Shown in pieces: positions 29,932-40,006 of a DNA stretch of 64,000 bases. A program made the position numbers and the translations under genes. Origin of the DNA: a bacterium. Lineage in GTDB: Bacteria > Desulfobacterota > Binatia > Binatales > Binataceae. A model generated the notes under the pieces. It was given only the letters and a program-made list of their open reading frames with translations. It ran no database searches and had not been told where the DNA came from. The stretch is from the NCBI GenBank assembly GCA_014896235.1, contig JADBKU010000009.1, positions 1-64,000 on the forward strand, read 5' to 3'. The number at the start of each line of letters is the position of its first letter. Position 1 is the stretch's first letter.

Positions 29932-30550
29932 GACGCCCGCCGCGGCCGGCCGGCCTGGTCTGGGCGCGCTCTTTATCGTCTTTCTCACCGCGGGCGGCGT
30001 GAGCTTTGGCGGCGGCGTGCTGGCCTACCTGCGCGATTACGCCGTCAAAGGTTATGGATGGCTCGACGACGACGATTTCCTCGACGCGCTTGAAGTCAGC
30101 GAAACCCTGCCCGGCCTCAATTCAGTCAACATGGCGGTGATTATCGGCGATCGCTTGCGCGGTATCGCCGGCGCCGCCGTCGCGGTAATCGGCCTGATGC
30201 TGCCTGGAACGATTGTGATGATGACCCTCGGGGCGCTCTGGTTGCGTCAAAGCCATAATCCTGGCGTGAATGCGTTTCTGGTCGGCGTCGCCGCCGCCGC
30301 GGTCGGCTTGCTCCTGACCGTCACGCTGCAACTCGGCCACAAACAGTTCGAGCGGCCTCTCGACCTGATGCTGATCGCGGCCACCTTTATCGCCGTGAGC
30401 GTGCTGAAAATTTCGCTGCTCTGGGTGCTGCTGATAATCGGACCAATCGCCGTATGGTTCTATCGGCCGCGCGGCGGCGTGGCGGCCGCTGAACGGATGG
30501 TCCATCTACGCGAGCGCCTCCATTCCCATCGCGCGCACTGGCGCCACTGA
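29924..30550 (+). CDS. Chromate transporter, N-terminal half (ChrA family)
   Basis: The protein is 208 residues with the ChrA motif FLTAGGVSFGGGVLAYL, then LEVSETLPGLNSVNMAVIIG, and five to six helices. In this split form of the CHR family the N- and C-terminal halves are separate genes; the partner starts three bases after this stop. The pair would exchange chromate or sulfate across the inner membrane. Confidence 0.9.
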   Translation: MNETPAAAGRPGLGALFIVFLTAGGVSFGGGVLAYLRDYAVKGYGWLDDDDFLDALEVSETLPGLNSVNMAVIIGDRLRGIAGAAVAVIGLMLPGTIVMMTLGALWLRQSHNPGVNAFLVGVAAAAVGLLLTVTLQLGHKQFERPLDLMLIAATFIAVSVLKISLLWVLLIIGPIAVWFYRPRGGVAAAERMVHLRERLHSHRAHWRH

Positions 30551-30553
30551 TTC

Positions 30554-31090
30554 GTGGGACACAAGCTTCTCAGCCTGGCGTGGGTCTTCGTGATGCTCTC
30601 GCTGCTCGCTGTCGGCGGCGGCACGGCGGTGCTGCCCGAGATGCAGCACATGACCGTCCACCAGTTCCACTGGGTCACCGACCAGCAGTTCCGCGATATC
30701 TATAGCCTCGGCCAGGTCGCCCCCGGCCCGAACATGCTGATGGTGATGGTGATCGGCTATCGGATTGCGGGCGTCGCCGGCGCCGCCGTAGTCACGTTCG
30801 CCTTTTTCCTGCCCGATTGCCTTTTGACGCTTTACGCCAACCGGATGTGGCGGCGGTATCAGGATTCGCCATGGCGGCAGGCGATCCAGCGGGGAATGGC
30901 GCCGATCGCGATCGGCCTGATGCTGTCAGGAACTTTCGCGATCGCCAAGCTCTCCATTCACAATGCCGTCAGCTTCGCGATCGCGGCGGCAAGCCTGGGC
31001 ATCTTGATGTGGCGGCGGGTCAATCCGGTGATCCTGATCGCCGTCGGCGGAACGATTTATCTGATTTTCAAGAGTGGAATTCTCGCCTAG
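30554..31090 (+). CDS. Chromate transporter, C-terminal half (ChrA family)
   Basis: The protein is 178 residues from a GTG start. It shows LLAVGGGTAVLPEMQHMTV, FRDIYSLGQVAPGPNMLMV and about six helices, matching the second CHR domain. It acts as the partner of the upstream half, probably as a heterodimer in antiparallel topology. The natural substrate may be sulfate, another anion or chromate. Confidence 0.9.
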   Translation: MGHKLLSLAWVFVMLSLLAVGGGTAVLPEMQHMTVHQFHWVTDQQFRDIYSLGQVAPGPNMLMVMVIGYRIAGVAGAAVVTFAFFLPDCLLTLYANRMWRRYQDSPWRQAIQRGMAPIAIGLMLSGTFAIAKLSIHNAVSFAIAAASLGILMWRRVNPVILIAVGGTIYLIFKSGILA

Positions 31091-31126
31091 GCGATTGGCG
31101 TCGCGCGCTCATCGCGGCGAGACCTC

Positions 31127-32392
31127 TTAATGATCTTTGTCATCTTCCGATTTATCGGACTCAGCCGCGGCGGCGCTCGGTTCTTCCGGCGCGCTCGTCC
31201 GCATCCGCAAGAAATTTAGCGATGCGACGATCAGCCGCCATCCGGAGGGAAATTCCAGATCGCCGCGTTCGTCCAGCGCCGCCGGATCGATGATCATTTT
31301 ACGCCCGCTATGCCATTGCACGAGAAGCATGCGATGCGCAGTCTGCCGGCCGCTCGCCGGATCGACGCCGAATTCCCCGTACATGGTCGTGGTCTGAAGG
31401 CGCTCGAGCGCCGCGCGCAGCTCCGCTTGATCGATCGCGTCCTCGAACGGTACATCGCGTAACGCGGCGAGCGCGATCAATCCTGCCGCATAGGCCTGAG
31501 CCGCCGGATAGTCGCAGGCCGCGCCGCCGAGGCGCTCGCGCATCCGGCGGGCGAATTCGCGCGGCGTCGGACCGATTTCGGGCGTCACGGCCAAATCCTC
31601 TTCCCATTGGCTCGGGCCGACGATTCCGTCGGCTTCGCCGCCAAGGTCGGCGCCGAAGCGCGCCACTCCCGCCGCGATACATCCGAGCACGGGCAGGTTG
31701 AGCCGCGATTCGATCGCGAACCGCATCGCGGCGACGTCGTGCTCGTAGCCGCCCGCGCTGAGCATCACGTTGACGCGATTGCGCCGAAGCACCGGAGCGA
31801 GCGTCGTGGGAGTGGCTGCCGGATCGAACCAGCCGCGGAATTTGACGCGAATCCGCACGCCTAAAATCCACGCACGACGTTCGCTGAGCGCGCGTTCGGC
31901 GCCCTCGGCGGCGGCCTGCGCGAACGGCGTCGGCGCGGCAACCAGCGCGACCCGCTTGCGCCGAAGCTTGAGCGTCGTAAGCAGGCGCACGAAACCGATC
32001 AGATATTCGCTTGCCGGCGTGAGCACGCCCACCAGCATCCGCGTCCTCCCGTCGTGCAGATCGTCTCCGGCGCCGCCGTGATTCATCATCACCCGGCCGT
32101 ATTTTTCGGCCACGCGCGCGGCGGCGCGCGTCAGGCCGGTCGAGTACGGCCCGAGCAGCAGATCGGCGCGCCGCTCCGCACACAATGATCGATAAATCTC
32201 GCGCGTGCGGCCGGGCCGGCTTTGATCGTCGTACAATTCGAGTTTTATCGCGCAAGGACGCCCTATGATCTGCTCGGCCATCCCGGCGTTCGCGTCAGCC
32301 TCGAACATCCGGAGCGCCGCTTCGATCTGCCGGCCGAACGGATGGTACGCGCCCGTGCGCGAAATCGAAGCGCCGATTACGATGGTGCGCAT
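31127..32392 (-). CDS. Branched-chain-amino-acid-type solute-binding protein without visible signal peptide
   Basis: The protein is 421 residues of the type I periplasmic-binding fold (IVIGASISRTGAYHPFG at the start, LLLGPYSTGLTRAAARVAEKY, NLPVLGCIAAGVARFG). The family binds amino acids, amides or aromatic compounds for ABC uptake. The chain starts right at the first beta strand, and only 27 bases separate it from nagA, so no export signal is apparent. It could be a cytosolic sensor like AmiC, or the start could be missed. No permease or ATPase adjoins it. Confidence 0.82.
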   Translation of the reverse strand: MRTIVIGASISRTGAYHPFGRQIEAALRMFEADANAGMAEQIIGRPCAIKLELYDDQSRPGRTREIYRSLCAERRADLLLGPYSTGLTRAAARVAEKYGRVMMNHGGAGDDLHDGRTRMLVGVLTPASEYLIGFVRLLTTLKLRRKRVALVAAPTPFAQAAAEGAERALSERRAWILGVRIRVKFRGWFDPAATPTTLAPVLRRNRVNVMLSAGGYEHDVAAMRFAIESRLNLPVLGCIAAGVARFGADLGGEADGIVGPSQWEEDLAVTPEIGPTPREFARRMRERLGGAACDYPAAQAYAAGLIALAALRDVPFEDAIDQAELRAALERLQTTTMYGEFGVDPASGRQTAHRMLLVQWHSGRKMIIDPAALDERGDLEFPSGWRLIVASLNFLRMRTSAPEEPSAAAAESDKSEDDKDH

Positions 32393-32419
32393 TGGCCGTG
32401 CCGGATGGGCTGGCGAGCG

Positions 32420-33580
32420 TCAGGCGACCTCGCGCCCGCCGATAAAGACCGCCTTGAGCCGCATTTGCTTATCCAAAAGCACGAAGTCGGCGCGCATCCG
32501 CAGCGCGATTTTTCCCCGATCGCGCAATTCGAGGATCGCGGCGGCGTTGGCGGAAGTAATTTGCGCCAGCGCCGGCAAATCTTCGCGGCGAAAATCCGGA
32601 AACATCCGCCGCGCCATATCGAGCATCGTCAGCGCGCCACCCGCAAGCGTGCCGTCGGGCAGGCGCGCTGCGCCGCCACGGATCGTCACGTCCGCCCTGG
32701 CGCCGCCGAAAACCACCGACGAACCGCCGCGAACGCCGGCGGGCGCGACCCGGTCCGTGGTCAGGACAATACCTTGAGGGCCGCGAGCTTCATAAACCAG
32801 CCGCGCGATCACGGGGTCGAGATGGACGCCGTCGGCGATTATCGCGGCGCGCGCGCGACAGTCCCGCATCATGGCGGCGCCGGCCGCGCCGGGCGCACGA
32901 TGGTGCAGCGGGGGCATCGCGTTGATCAAGACGAAGGCTTCCCCGGCGGCGCCTGCGGCCACGCCCGCTGCGGCTTGCGCAAAAGTGGCGTCGGTATGGC
33001 CAAGCGAGACGGCGATTCCGTGCGCTGTGATACGCCTGATCGCGCCGATTGCGCCATCCAGTTCGGGCGCCAGCGTAATCAAACGAGTCGTATGCAGGGC
33101 GAATATGCGCCTGAGCGCAGCATCGTCGGGCGTCAACGTCGATGGCGGGTGCGCGCCCAGGCGTCGCGGCGAAATGAACGGTCCTTCGAGATGCATACCC
33201 AGGATTTTCGCGCCTGAACCATTCCGACCACGCTCCGCGGACGTTTGCATCTGAAGCGCTTCGGCGACGACCGCGTCAAGCCGCTCAATCTCGCTCAAAG
33301 GGGCGGTGATAACCGTCGGCAGCCATGTCGTGACGCCCTCGCGCCCCAGCCGCTTCGCCAAACGCAACAGGTCGCCGGCGGTCGCCGACATTACGTCGAT
33401 GTCATAGGCTCCGTTAATCTGCAGCTCGATGAATCCCGGTACGAGATAATCGGAGGCGCCTCGGACCGGTTCGATCTCGTTGATTTTCGCGTCGAAGCCG
33501 ATCGAAACCGGCGTGGGCAGAGGGATTGGAGCGATCGCGCGAAGACGCCGTAACCGCGGCGACAACCGCCTAATTGACAC
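32420..33580 (-). CDS. nagA: N-acetylglucosamine-6-phosphate deacetylase
   Basis: The protein is 386 residues from the GTG at 33580, the normal length; the longer frame to 33682 adds only Arg-rich sequence antisense to the neighbour. Motifs include PGFIELQINGAYDID, MHLEGPFISP, ISLGHTDATFAQA, LTTDRVAPAG with the catalytic aspartate, and a C-terminal ITSANAAAILELRDRGKIA. NagA makes glucosamine-6-phosphate in cell-wall sugar recycling. It overlaps the end of the small gene upstream by 11 bases. Confidence 0.9.
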   Translation of the reverse strand: MSIRRLSPRLRRLRAIAPIPLPTPVSIGFDAKINEIEPVRGASDYLVPGFIELQINGAYDIDVMSATAGDLLRLAKRLGREGVTTWLPTVITAPLSEIERLDAVVAEALQMQTSAERGRNGSGAKILGMHLEGPFISPRRLGAHPPSTLTPDDAALRRIFALHTTRLITLAPELDGAIGAIRRITAHGIAVSLGHTDATFAQAAAGVAAGAAGEAFVLINAMPPLHHRAPGAAGAAMMRDCRARAAIIADGVHLDPVIARLVYEARGPQGIVLTTDRVAPAGVRGGSSVVFGGARADVTIRGGAARLPDGTLAGGALTMLDMARRMFPDFRREDLPALAQITSANAAAILELRDRGKIALRMRADFVLLDKQMRLKAVFIGGREVA

Positions 33581-33821
33581 GATAGCGCTCCGCGAGCAAT
33601 CGCGAAAAGCGCGGCAAATAAAGTAAATCGAAAGTGTCGTCCTTGCCCGGAAACATCGCAACCGCCGCGGCTTTGAGCGCACGCACGTGCTCCCACGCCT
33701 GATCCAGCGTCATCGAATCATCCTGCGCGATCGTCGCGAACGTCAGTTCGACGAGAAAGCGAAGCCGGCGGATCATCCGGTTCTCATGCGCGATTCGTGC
33801 GGTGCGGTCGTCGTCGCTCAT
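33570..33821 (-). CDS. Small hypothetical protein upstream of nagA
   Basis: The product is 83 residues, soluble and likely helical, with no known motif (DRTARIAHENRMIRRLRF near the start, FDLLYLPRFSRLLAERY at the end). It overlaps the nagA start, which argues that it is translated. No function can be given. Confidence 0.55.
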   Translation of the reverse strand: MSDDDRTARIAHENRMIRRLRFLVELTFATIAQDDSMTLDQAWEHVRALKAAAVAMFPGKDDTFDLLYLPRFSRLLAERYRVN

Positions 33822-33943
33822 GGTGTCGCTTCAAAATTCGCTGAAAACTCCGTATGGCCACGATTATAGCGGATTTTGCCGCGGCAGGCGCCATCGGGAA
33901 TTTCCATTTATGGTTCGAGGCGTATTGTCTTAGGCGGCGCGCG

Positions 33944-34945
33944 ATGTCAGTTTCAGGCGGTCGGATGGAAACCCGGTTAAAAGGCAGCTTCATTTATCTG
34001 GCGAACGCGGTCAACGACCTGCGGGGCAACTGGCGAACGTTCGCATTGGCGCTGGCTCCGGCGGTAATTTTGGCGGCGCTCTGCCTTCTGCCCGAAGCGA
34101 TCAACCTCCAGCATCAGCTCGCCCGCCATTTCGAGCCGGGCGTGCACAGCGTCGCGATGGTTCCGGCGCAAACGCCCTACCCGCCTGCCGAAGCAGCGGC
34201 GCCGGCGGCTGCGCCGCTGTTCGGACCATGGACGATGCGCGCCTTCAAATTCGCGTTCGTGGCGATGACGCTGCTTGGGAATCTGCTCGTTTTATGCGCG
34301 ATTCGCCGCTTGCAGGAGGGAAAAACCAAAGCGGGCGGAATCGACGAAGCGATAGCGGTTTATGGCGACGCGGTGGCGAAAGCGCCGGCATACGTTTGGG
34401 TCGTGATTCTTCAACTTGCTGTACCCTTGCTTGCTTTGGCGCTGTTGCCTGTAGATATCGTCGTCGGGCAGTGGTGGATCGCAGCGCTGGTCTATCTTGC
34501 GATGGTCACGCTGATGGTCTTTGGCGCGCTGCTTTATCTCTGGCTCTATTTCGCGCCGTACGCGCTCATCTTCGACGATCAACACAGCTTTCATGCGCTG
34601 TTATTCAGCCGGGATTTGCTGCGCAAGCGTTTTTTTCGCGCAACCATTCGTATTGTGGTCTTTCTCGCGGTTTGGTCCGGTTACAATTCCTGGGCCGCGA
34701 TATTCTTCGTCGCGGTGAGCCTGATCGTCGGGCCGGTGGCGATGCTGACGGGCACGACTTGGGCGGCGCTGATTGCGATCGACCTGGCCGCCGTGGTGAC
34801 GAATTTCGCCACCAACGCCTTCTTCACGGCCGCAGGTGTCCGCATGTACCAGGATTTGCGCGCGATCGCGGCCGCCTCGACAATGAGCGCGGCGCCGGGT
34901 GCTGACGTGTCGGCGCCTGCGGCGACGGCCGATTCTAGCGCGTAA
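33944..34945 (+). CDS. Membrane protein of unknown function
   Basis: The protein is 333 residues from the ATG at 33944; an ATG at 33965 is equally possible. About six membrane helices are visible: residues 27-47, 105-125, 152-172, 180-205, 245-270 and 275-300. The tail is Ala/Pro-rich. There are no enzyme motifs. The topology resembles DUF4013/glycerophosphoryl diester-associated membrane domains, but no clear match was recognised. Confidence 0.7.
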   Translation: MSVSGGRMETRLKGSFIYLANAVNDLRGNWRTFALALAPAVILAALCLLPEAINLQHQLARHFEPGVHSVAMVPAQTPYPPAEAAAPAAAPLFGPWTMRAFKFAFVAMTLLGNLLVLCAIRRLQEGKTKAGGIDEAIAVYGDAVAKAPAYVWVVILQLAVPLLALALLPVDIVVGQWWIAALVYLAMVTLMVFGALLYLWLYFAPYALIFDDQHSFHALLFSRDLLRKRFFRATIRIVVFLAVWSGYNSWAAIFFVAVSLIVGPVAMLTGTTWAALIAIDLAAVVTNFATNAFFTAAGVRMYQDLRAIAAASTMSAAPGADVSAPAATADSSA

Positions 34946-35101
34946 TTCCGAAGGCCGGAGCCGTCCCGGCGTGTACGGCTACCGTCTGGCGACGCCCCGA
35001 GGCGATCCGGACAGACCGCCTGAGCCGCAAAATTTCGCCGCGCAATTTTGCGGTTTAAGCCGCATCGCCGACATATTCAGCGAATTCGCACGATTTATCG
35101 T

Positions 35102-38100
35102 TCAGACGTTGGCTGCAAGTCGCGCGACCGCCCGCACTGTGACCTGCAGCGGCGGCAATCCGACGTTCGCCATCGCGCGCAGTTCGCCCATCAACCGTTC
35201 GACCTCGGCGGCGCGCCGCTCCCGGCCTTTGGCGATACGCTCGGCGATCGGCGCGGATGCGCCGGCGCCGTTCAGAATCGATCGGCAAAGCTGATTGCGC
35301 GACCAGATCAACTCATTGGCGAGATCGCGCGCCGCCCGCCGTTCCCATCGATCTTCGCTGCTCAACGCTTCGATCGCGCTTTCGAGGCGCGCGAACTCGA
35401 TGCGCTCGCTCAGCGCGAAGTAGGCGCGGGCGACGTCGAGCGGCTGCCGCCCGGTGTCGAAAGCGAGGCTCAGGATGTTCAGCAGATGGCCGGCAAACTC
35501 GAGCCGCGCAAGTTCGTGCGCGAGCCGCTCCTGATGGACGGCGGCGCGCAACTCGCGGTAGGACGCCTCGAAGCGCGCGCGCTCGCCGCCGGCCAAAAGG
35601 TCCTCGAATTCCCCCGCGAGCTTCGGCAGCGCGGCGGCGTAACGGTCCACGATCGCGCCAATTTCCCCGGAGTGGCCGGATTGTTCGATCGCCCATTCGA
35701 CGACGCGGCGCACAATCCGTTCGAGGCCGAGAAAGGCGCCGACTTCGGCTGATGCGCTTAGTTCGGCGGCGCTGCGCTTCAATTCCAGCGCGCGCGCGCG
35801 CAAGTCGAGCACGCCCGAGGCGACGAGCCACGCACGGATCGCATCCTCGGCCTCGATGCCGTGGTCGCGGGTCAGATTGAAGATGAACACCGACCCGGTC
35901 AAATCGACCAGTTCGTTGACCACGCGAGTCGCGATCAGCTCGCGGCGCAAGCCGTGAGCGGGAATCGCGCCCGCGAAATCGCGCGCGATCGAATCCGGAA
36001 AATAGGGACGCAGGAAGCGCTCGACGAGGTAGGCGTCTTCGGTCAGGGCGGCGTGTTCGAGCCGGCGCGTCAGATCGATTTTCGTGAATGCGGCGAGCAG
36101 CGCCAGCTCCGGGCGCGTCAGCCCCGGGTAGCGCGAGCGGCGGTCGCGCAACTCTTCGTGCGACGGCAGCGTCCATTCGCCGCGCCGCGCCACGCCGCGT
36201 TGTTCGAGCGCCGTCAGATGGTCGCGCCAGGCGTGAACGCCAGCGCGGGTGCGCGCCTGTTCGAGGCTCAGCGAAAGGGCCTGGTCGTAATTGTCGGCGA
36301 GCACGCTTTCGGCCACGTCATCGACCGCCGCGGCGAGCCGCCGGTTGCGTTCTTCAAAAGTGAGCGCCCCGCGCGCGACCAGCGGCGCGAGCAGGATTTT
36401 CAGATTGACCTCGTGGTCGGAGGTGTCGACGCCGGCGGAATTGTCGATCGCGTCGGAATTGATGCGGCCGCCCGCCAGCGCATATTCGACGCGCGCGCGC
36501 TGGGTGAAGCCGAGGTTGCCGCCCTCGACCACGATTTTGCAGCGCAATTCCGACGCCGCGATCCGCACGTTGTCGTTGGCGTGGTCGCCGACTTCGGCGT
36601 CGGTTTCGTCGCTGGCGCGCACATAGCTGCCGATGCCGCCGTTGTAGAGCATGTCCACGGGCGCGCGCAGAATCGCCTGCACGAGACTGTCGGCGTCGAT
36701 TTCCGCGGCGTCGCATCCGAGCGCCCGTCGCGCCGCGGCGCTGAGCGCGATTTTTTTCTGGCCGCGCCGGTAGACGCCGCCCCCCGCGCTGATCAAGCCG
36801 GCGTCATAATCGCTCCATTGCGAATTGGGCTTGTCGTAGAGCCGCTTGCGTTCGGCGAAGCTGCGTTTCGGATCGGGATCGGGGTCGATGAAAATATGGC
36901 GATGGTCGAAAGCAGCGATCAGCTTTACGTTCTCGGAGCGGAGCAAGCCGTTGCCGAAAACGTCGCCCGACATGTCGCCGATGCCGACCATCGTGATCGG
37001 CGCGCCGTGTTCGAGGTCGCGGCCCAGTTCGCGCAGATGGCGCTTGGCGGACTCCCACGCGCCGCGCGCCGTGATGCCCATCCGCTTGTGGTCGTAGCCG
37101 TGCTCGCCGCCCGAGGCGAAGGCGTCGCCCAGCCAGAAGCCGCGGCTGACGGCGATTTCGTTGGCGATATCCGAATAGGCCGCCGTGCCCTTGTCGGCGG
37201 CGACGACCAGGTAAGGGCCGTCATCGTCATAGGCGCGAACGCGCGGCGGCGGGACGATTTTTCCGTCGACCACGTTGTCGGTGAGATCGAGCATCGCGCC
37301 TATCAATATGCGGTAGGCGGCGACCGCGTCCTCGCGCGAGGGCGCGCGGCCGGCGCGCGGCTTGACCACGAACCCGCCCTTCGCGCCGACCGGAACGATC
37401 ATCACGTTCTTGATCGTCTGGGTTTTCATCAGGTCGAGAATTTCGGTGCGGAAGTCGTCGGGACGGTCGCTGTGGCGGATGCCGCCGCGGGCGATTTTGC
37501 CGTCGCGCAGATGGCATCCCTCCATCTGCGGCCCGTACACATGGATTTCATAGAGCGGCGCGGCGTCAGGGAGATTGGGGATGCGCCCGCTCGCGAATTT
37601 GAGCGCGATATGCGGTTCCTGGCCTTGCGGATCGCGGAAGAAATTGGTGCGGACGGTCGCCTCCGCCAATGCGAGCAGCGTGCGCGCGAAACGATCGTCG
37701 GCGATATTTTCGATCGCGCCGCACTGTTCAAGATAGGCCGCGCGCAGCTCAGCGAGCCGTTCCTCGCGCGGCGCGCGGTCGGGATCGAATCGCTCCCTGA
37801 ACCAGTCGACGAACAGGCGCGCCAGCCGCGGATAGAGCGTGAACGGCCGATTGGCGGCGGGGCGGGCCGGCGCCAGCTTCATCTGAAAGGCGGCGGACAG
37901 ATAGGCGCGGACCAGCGCCGCTTCGCGCCATTCGAGGCCGGCCGTGAGCGTGAGCTGGTTGAGCTGATCGTCAACCGCAAGCCCGTCGCGCACCGCTGTG
38001 AGCGCCGCGGCGAGCAGCGCCGCGCCGGGCATCGTTTCCAGCGGCGCGCCGCGCGCGGCGGCGATGCGGAAGGACTGGACGTGGACGAGGCGGCGCTCGC

Positions 38101-39844
38101 CGTCGATTATGAGCGCCAGGTCATGCGCCGCCTCGCTCAACACCGAGACTCCGAAATTTTGCAGCGTCGGGACCAGTTCCGACAAAATCGGAGCTTCGCC
38201 CAGTTCATACATCCGCAGTTCGCTGGCGCGGCCGTCGCCGCCGGGCGGCGCAGTATGGATTTCCACGCCGCCGGCGCCGCCGGCGAGCAGCGTCTCGAAC
38301 CGATCGATATCGCGCACGGCGGTTTCGACCGGCGTGCTGGAGCGGTACGCGGCGCTGAAAGCGGGCGCCCAGCGCGCGAACAATGCGGCGGCGCGGTCGT
38401 GGCCGTGGCGCTCGGCCAAGCGATCGCGCAGCGCGTCGTTCCAGGTGCGCGCGAGCCGCACCACGTCGGCCTCCATCGCGGCGACGGTCGCCGGAGTCGG
38501 AGCCGGCGCGGCGAAGCAGAAATGCAGGCGCGCGGTGTAGCCCTCGCCCAGCGCGAGGTAATAGTAGATCAGCTTGCCGCCAAGCCGCGCGGCCAGCGCG
38601 TCCTGAATCGCGACGCGCACTTCCGCTGAAAAATGCTCGCGCGGCATGATTACGAGCGCGATGACGTTGCCGCGCACGGAGTCGGTATTGAGACTCAGGC
38701 GGATCTCGCCTTCGGTTTTCGCGTCGAGCACCATCCGCAACTGCGAACGCAATTCGGCGGTGCGCGCGCGGAACAGCTCCTCCTTGGGAAAGCTGTTGAA
38801 GACCGCGACCAACTCCTTGTAATCGTGCGTGCCGGGTTCGACGCGCTCGCCTTCGAGCAGTTCCTCGAGCTTGGCGCGCAAGACCGGAACGTGCTGGGCC
38901 TCCTCGGCGTAAGCGCGCGACGTGAACAGGCCGATAAACCGGTCGAAGCCTACGGTTTCGCCGCGGGCGCCGCTGCGGCGAATCGTAATGTCGTCGAGCG
39001 CGGCGCGGCGATGCACGCGCGATTCGGCGCTCGCCTTGCCGACGATCAGCGGCGGGCCGTCGAACAGGAGCGTGCGATGATCCTCGTTCATCGCATCGAG
39101 CCGCACCGGCCGCGCGTAGCGCGAACGCTCCTCGCCGCGCATCACGCCCAAACTTGCGCCGGCGTCGATCACGAGCGCGGGCTTGCCGTCCTCCGTGACC
39201 ATCCGGTAGCGCCGGTAGCCGAGAAAGATGAAGGCGTCCTGCGCGAGCCAGCGCAGAAATTCGCGGATTTCGACGAAGCTGCGCAACGCGGCGGTCTCGT
39301 CGCAGATTTCGCGTACGCGATCGCGCATCGCCTCGAAGTCGTCGGTGGCGGCGCACACCTCGTTCAGCACTTCGCGCAAGCCCCGCTCGATCTCGGCGTG
39401 CGCGGCCGCGGGGGCGCGGAATTCGGTGCGGGTGTAGGATTCGGCGCGCTCGCCCGCGACCGCCTGCTCGAAGGAAACCAGCGCGCCGCTGGCGTCGCGC
39501 GCGACGTCGAAGCGCGGATGGAGCATCAAGCGCACGGGGAGCGCGCGCTTGCGGAAAAATTCGAGGATGCTGTCAACGATAAATGGCCGATCGGCCATCG
39601 CGGTTTCAGCCACCGCGACGCCGTCCTGAAACGGGCAGGGCGCGACGCGCACGGCGATCGGCTCGCGGCGGCCAGCGAAAAATTCATATGCGCCGGCGGC
39701 GATCGCGCGGCGGCGATGTTCGGGATAGGCGTCGGCGAGGTCCGCCGGGATGCGCGCGAAAAGGCGCGCGGCGAAAAGCTCTATGCGCCGCGCGGTTTCG
39801 TCGTGCGCGTTCTGAAGGTCGTGCCGTTCTGCTTCGCTGGCCAA
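35102..39844 (-). CDS. gdhB: Large NAD-specific glutamate dehydrogenase
   Basis: The protein is 1,580 residues, the size of the 180-kDa class of NAD-GDH. The N-terminal 600 residues hold ACT-like regulatory domains (MADRPFIVDSILEFFRKR near residue 85). The catalytic core contains GAKGGFVVKPR near residue 825 and GIGDMSGDVFGNGLL near 955, followed by AAFDHRHIFIDPDPDP. It oxidises glutamate to 2-oxoglutarate and ammonia. The start is a TTG at 39844 with AGGA seven bases upstream; the frame stays open to 40468 but that part is Arg-rich and antisense to the RlmD remnant. The symbol is by analogy. Confidence 0.93.
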   Translation of the reverse strand: MASEAERHDLQNAHDETARRIELFAARLFARIPADLADAYPEHRRRAIAAGAYEFFAGRREPIAVRVAPCPFQDGVAVAETAMADRPFIVDSILEFFRKRALPVRLMLHPRFDVARDASGALVSFEQAVAGERAESYTRTEFRAPAAAHAEIERGLREVLNEVCAATDDFEAMRDRVREICDETAALRSFVEIREFLRWLAQDAFIFLGYRRYRMVTEDGKPALVIDAGASLGVMRGEERSRYARPVRLDAMNEDHRTLLFDGPPLIVGKASAESRVHRRAALDDITIRRSGARGETVGFDRFIGLFTSRAYAEEAQHVPVLRAKLEELLEGERVEPGTHDYKELVAVFNSFPKEELFRARTAELRSQLRMVLDAKTEGEIRLSLNTDSVRGNVIALVIMPREHFSAEVRVAIQDALAARLGGKLIYYYLALGEGYTARLHFCFAAPAPTPATVAAMEADVVRLARTWNDALRDRLAERHGHDRAAALFARWAPAFSAAYRSSTPVETAVRDIDRFETLLAGGAGGVEIHTAPPGGDGRASELRMYELGEAPILSELVPTLQNFGVSVLSEAAHDLALIIDGERRLVHVQSFRIAAARGAPLETMPGAALLAAALTAVRDGLAVDDQLNQLTLTAGLEWREAALVRAYLSAAFQMKLAPARPAANRPFTLYPRLARLFVDWFRERFDPDRAPREERLAELRAAYLEQCGAIENIADDRFARTLLALAEATVRTNFFRDPQGQEPHIALKFASGRIPNLPDAAPLYEIHVYGPQMEGCHLRDGKIARGGIRHSDRPDDFRTEILDLMKTQTIKNVMIVPVGAKGGFVVKPRAGRAPSREDAVAAYRILIGAMLDLTDNVVDGKIVPPPRVRAYDDDGPYLVVAADKGTAAYSDIANEIAVSRGFWLGDAFASGGEHGYDHKRMGITARGAWESAKRHLRELGRDLEHGAPITMVGIGDMSGDVFGNGLLRSENVKLIAAFDHRHIFIDPDPDPKRSFAERKRLYDKPNSQWSDYDAGLISAGGGVYRRGQKKIALSAAARRALGCDAAEIDADSLVQAILRAPVDMLYNGGIGSYVRASDETDAEVGDHANDNVRIAASELRCKIVVEGGNLGFTQRARVEYALAGGRINSDAIDNSAGVDTSDHEVNLKILLAPLVARGALTFEERNRRLAAAVDDVAESVLADNYDQALSLSLEQARTRAGVHAWRDHLTALEQRGVARRGEWTLPSHEELRDRRSRYPGLTRPELALLAAFTKIDLTRRLEHAALTEDAYLVERFLRPYFPDSIARDFAGAIPAHGLRRELIATRVVNELVDLTGSVFIFNLTRDHGIEAEDAIRAWLVASGVLDLRARALELKRSAAELSASAEVGAFLGLERIVRRVVEWAIEQSGHSGEIGAIVDRYAAALPKLAGEFEDLLAGGERARFEASYRELRAAVHQERLAHELARLEFAGHLLNILSLAFDTGRQPLDVARAYFALSERIEFARLESAIEALSSEDRWERRAARDLANELIWSRNQLCRSILNGAGASAPIAERIAKGRERRAAEVERLMGELRAMANVGLPPLQVTVRAVARLAANV

Positions 39845-40006
39845 AGTAGTTTCCTGCAAGGCGATGGTTGATAAGGCGATGGCGCGCCGGGAGCGCCATC
39901 GGCGATTATAAAATGCGGCGGCGGCGGGTCGCCAACGAATCGCGAGCGCGCGCGCCCCGGCCGATCGGCTATAATTACGCATTCGGCGCGATTTGGATTC
40001 GGCGCC

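Noticed and set aside
31308-32255. A 315-codon minus-strand frame
   Set aside because: It is a shifted frame of the solute-binding protein gene, rich in Arg and without motif.
35861-38629. A 922-codon open frame on the plus strand
   Set aside because: It is fully antisense to the NAD-glutamate dehydrogenase gene and is Arg/Ala/Gly-rich without any domain. High GC opens the opposite frame.
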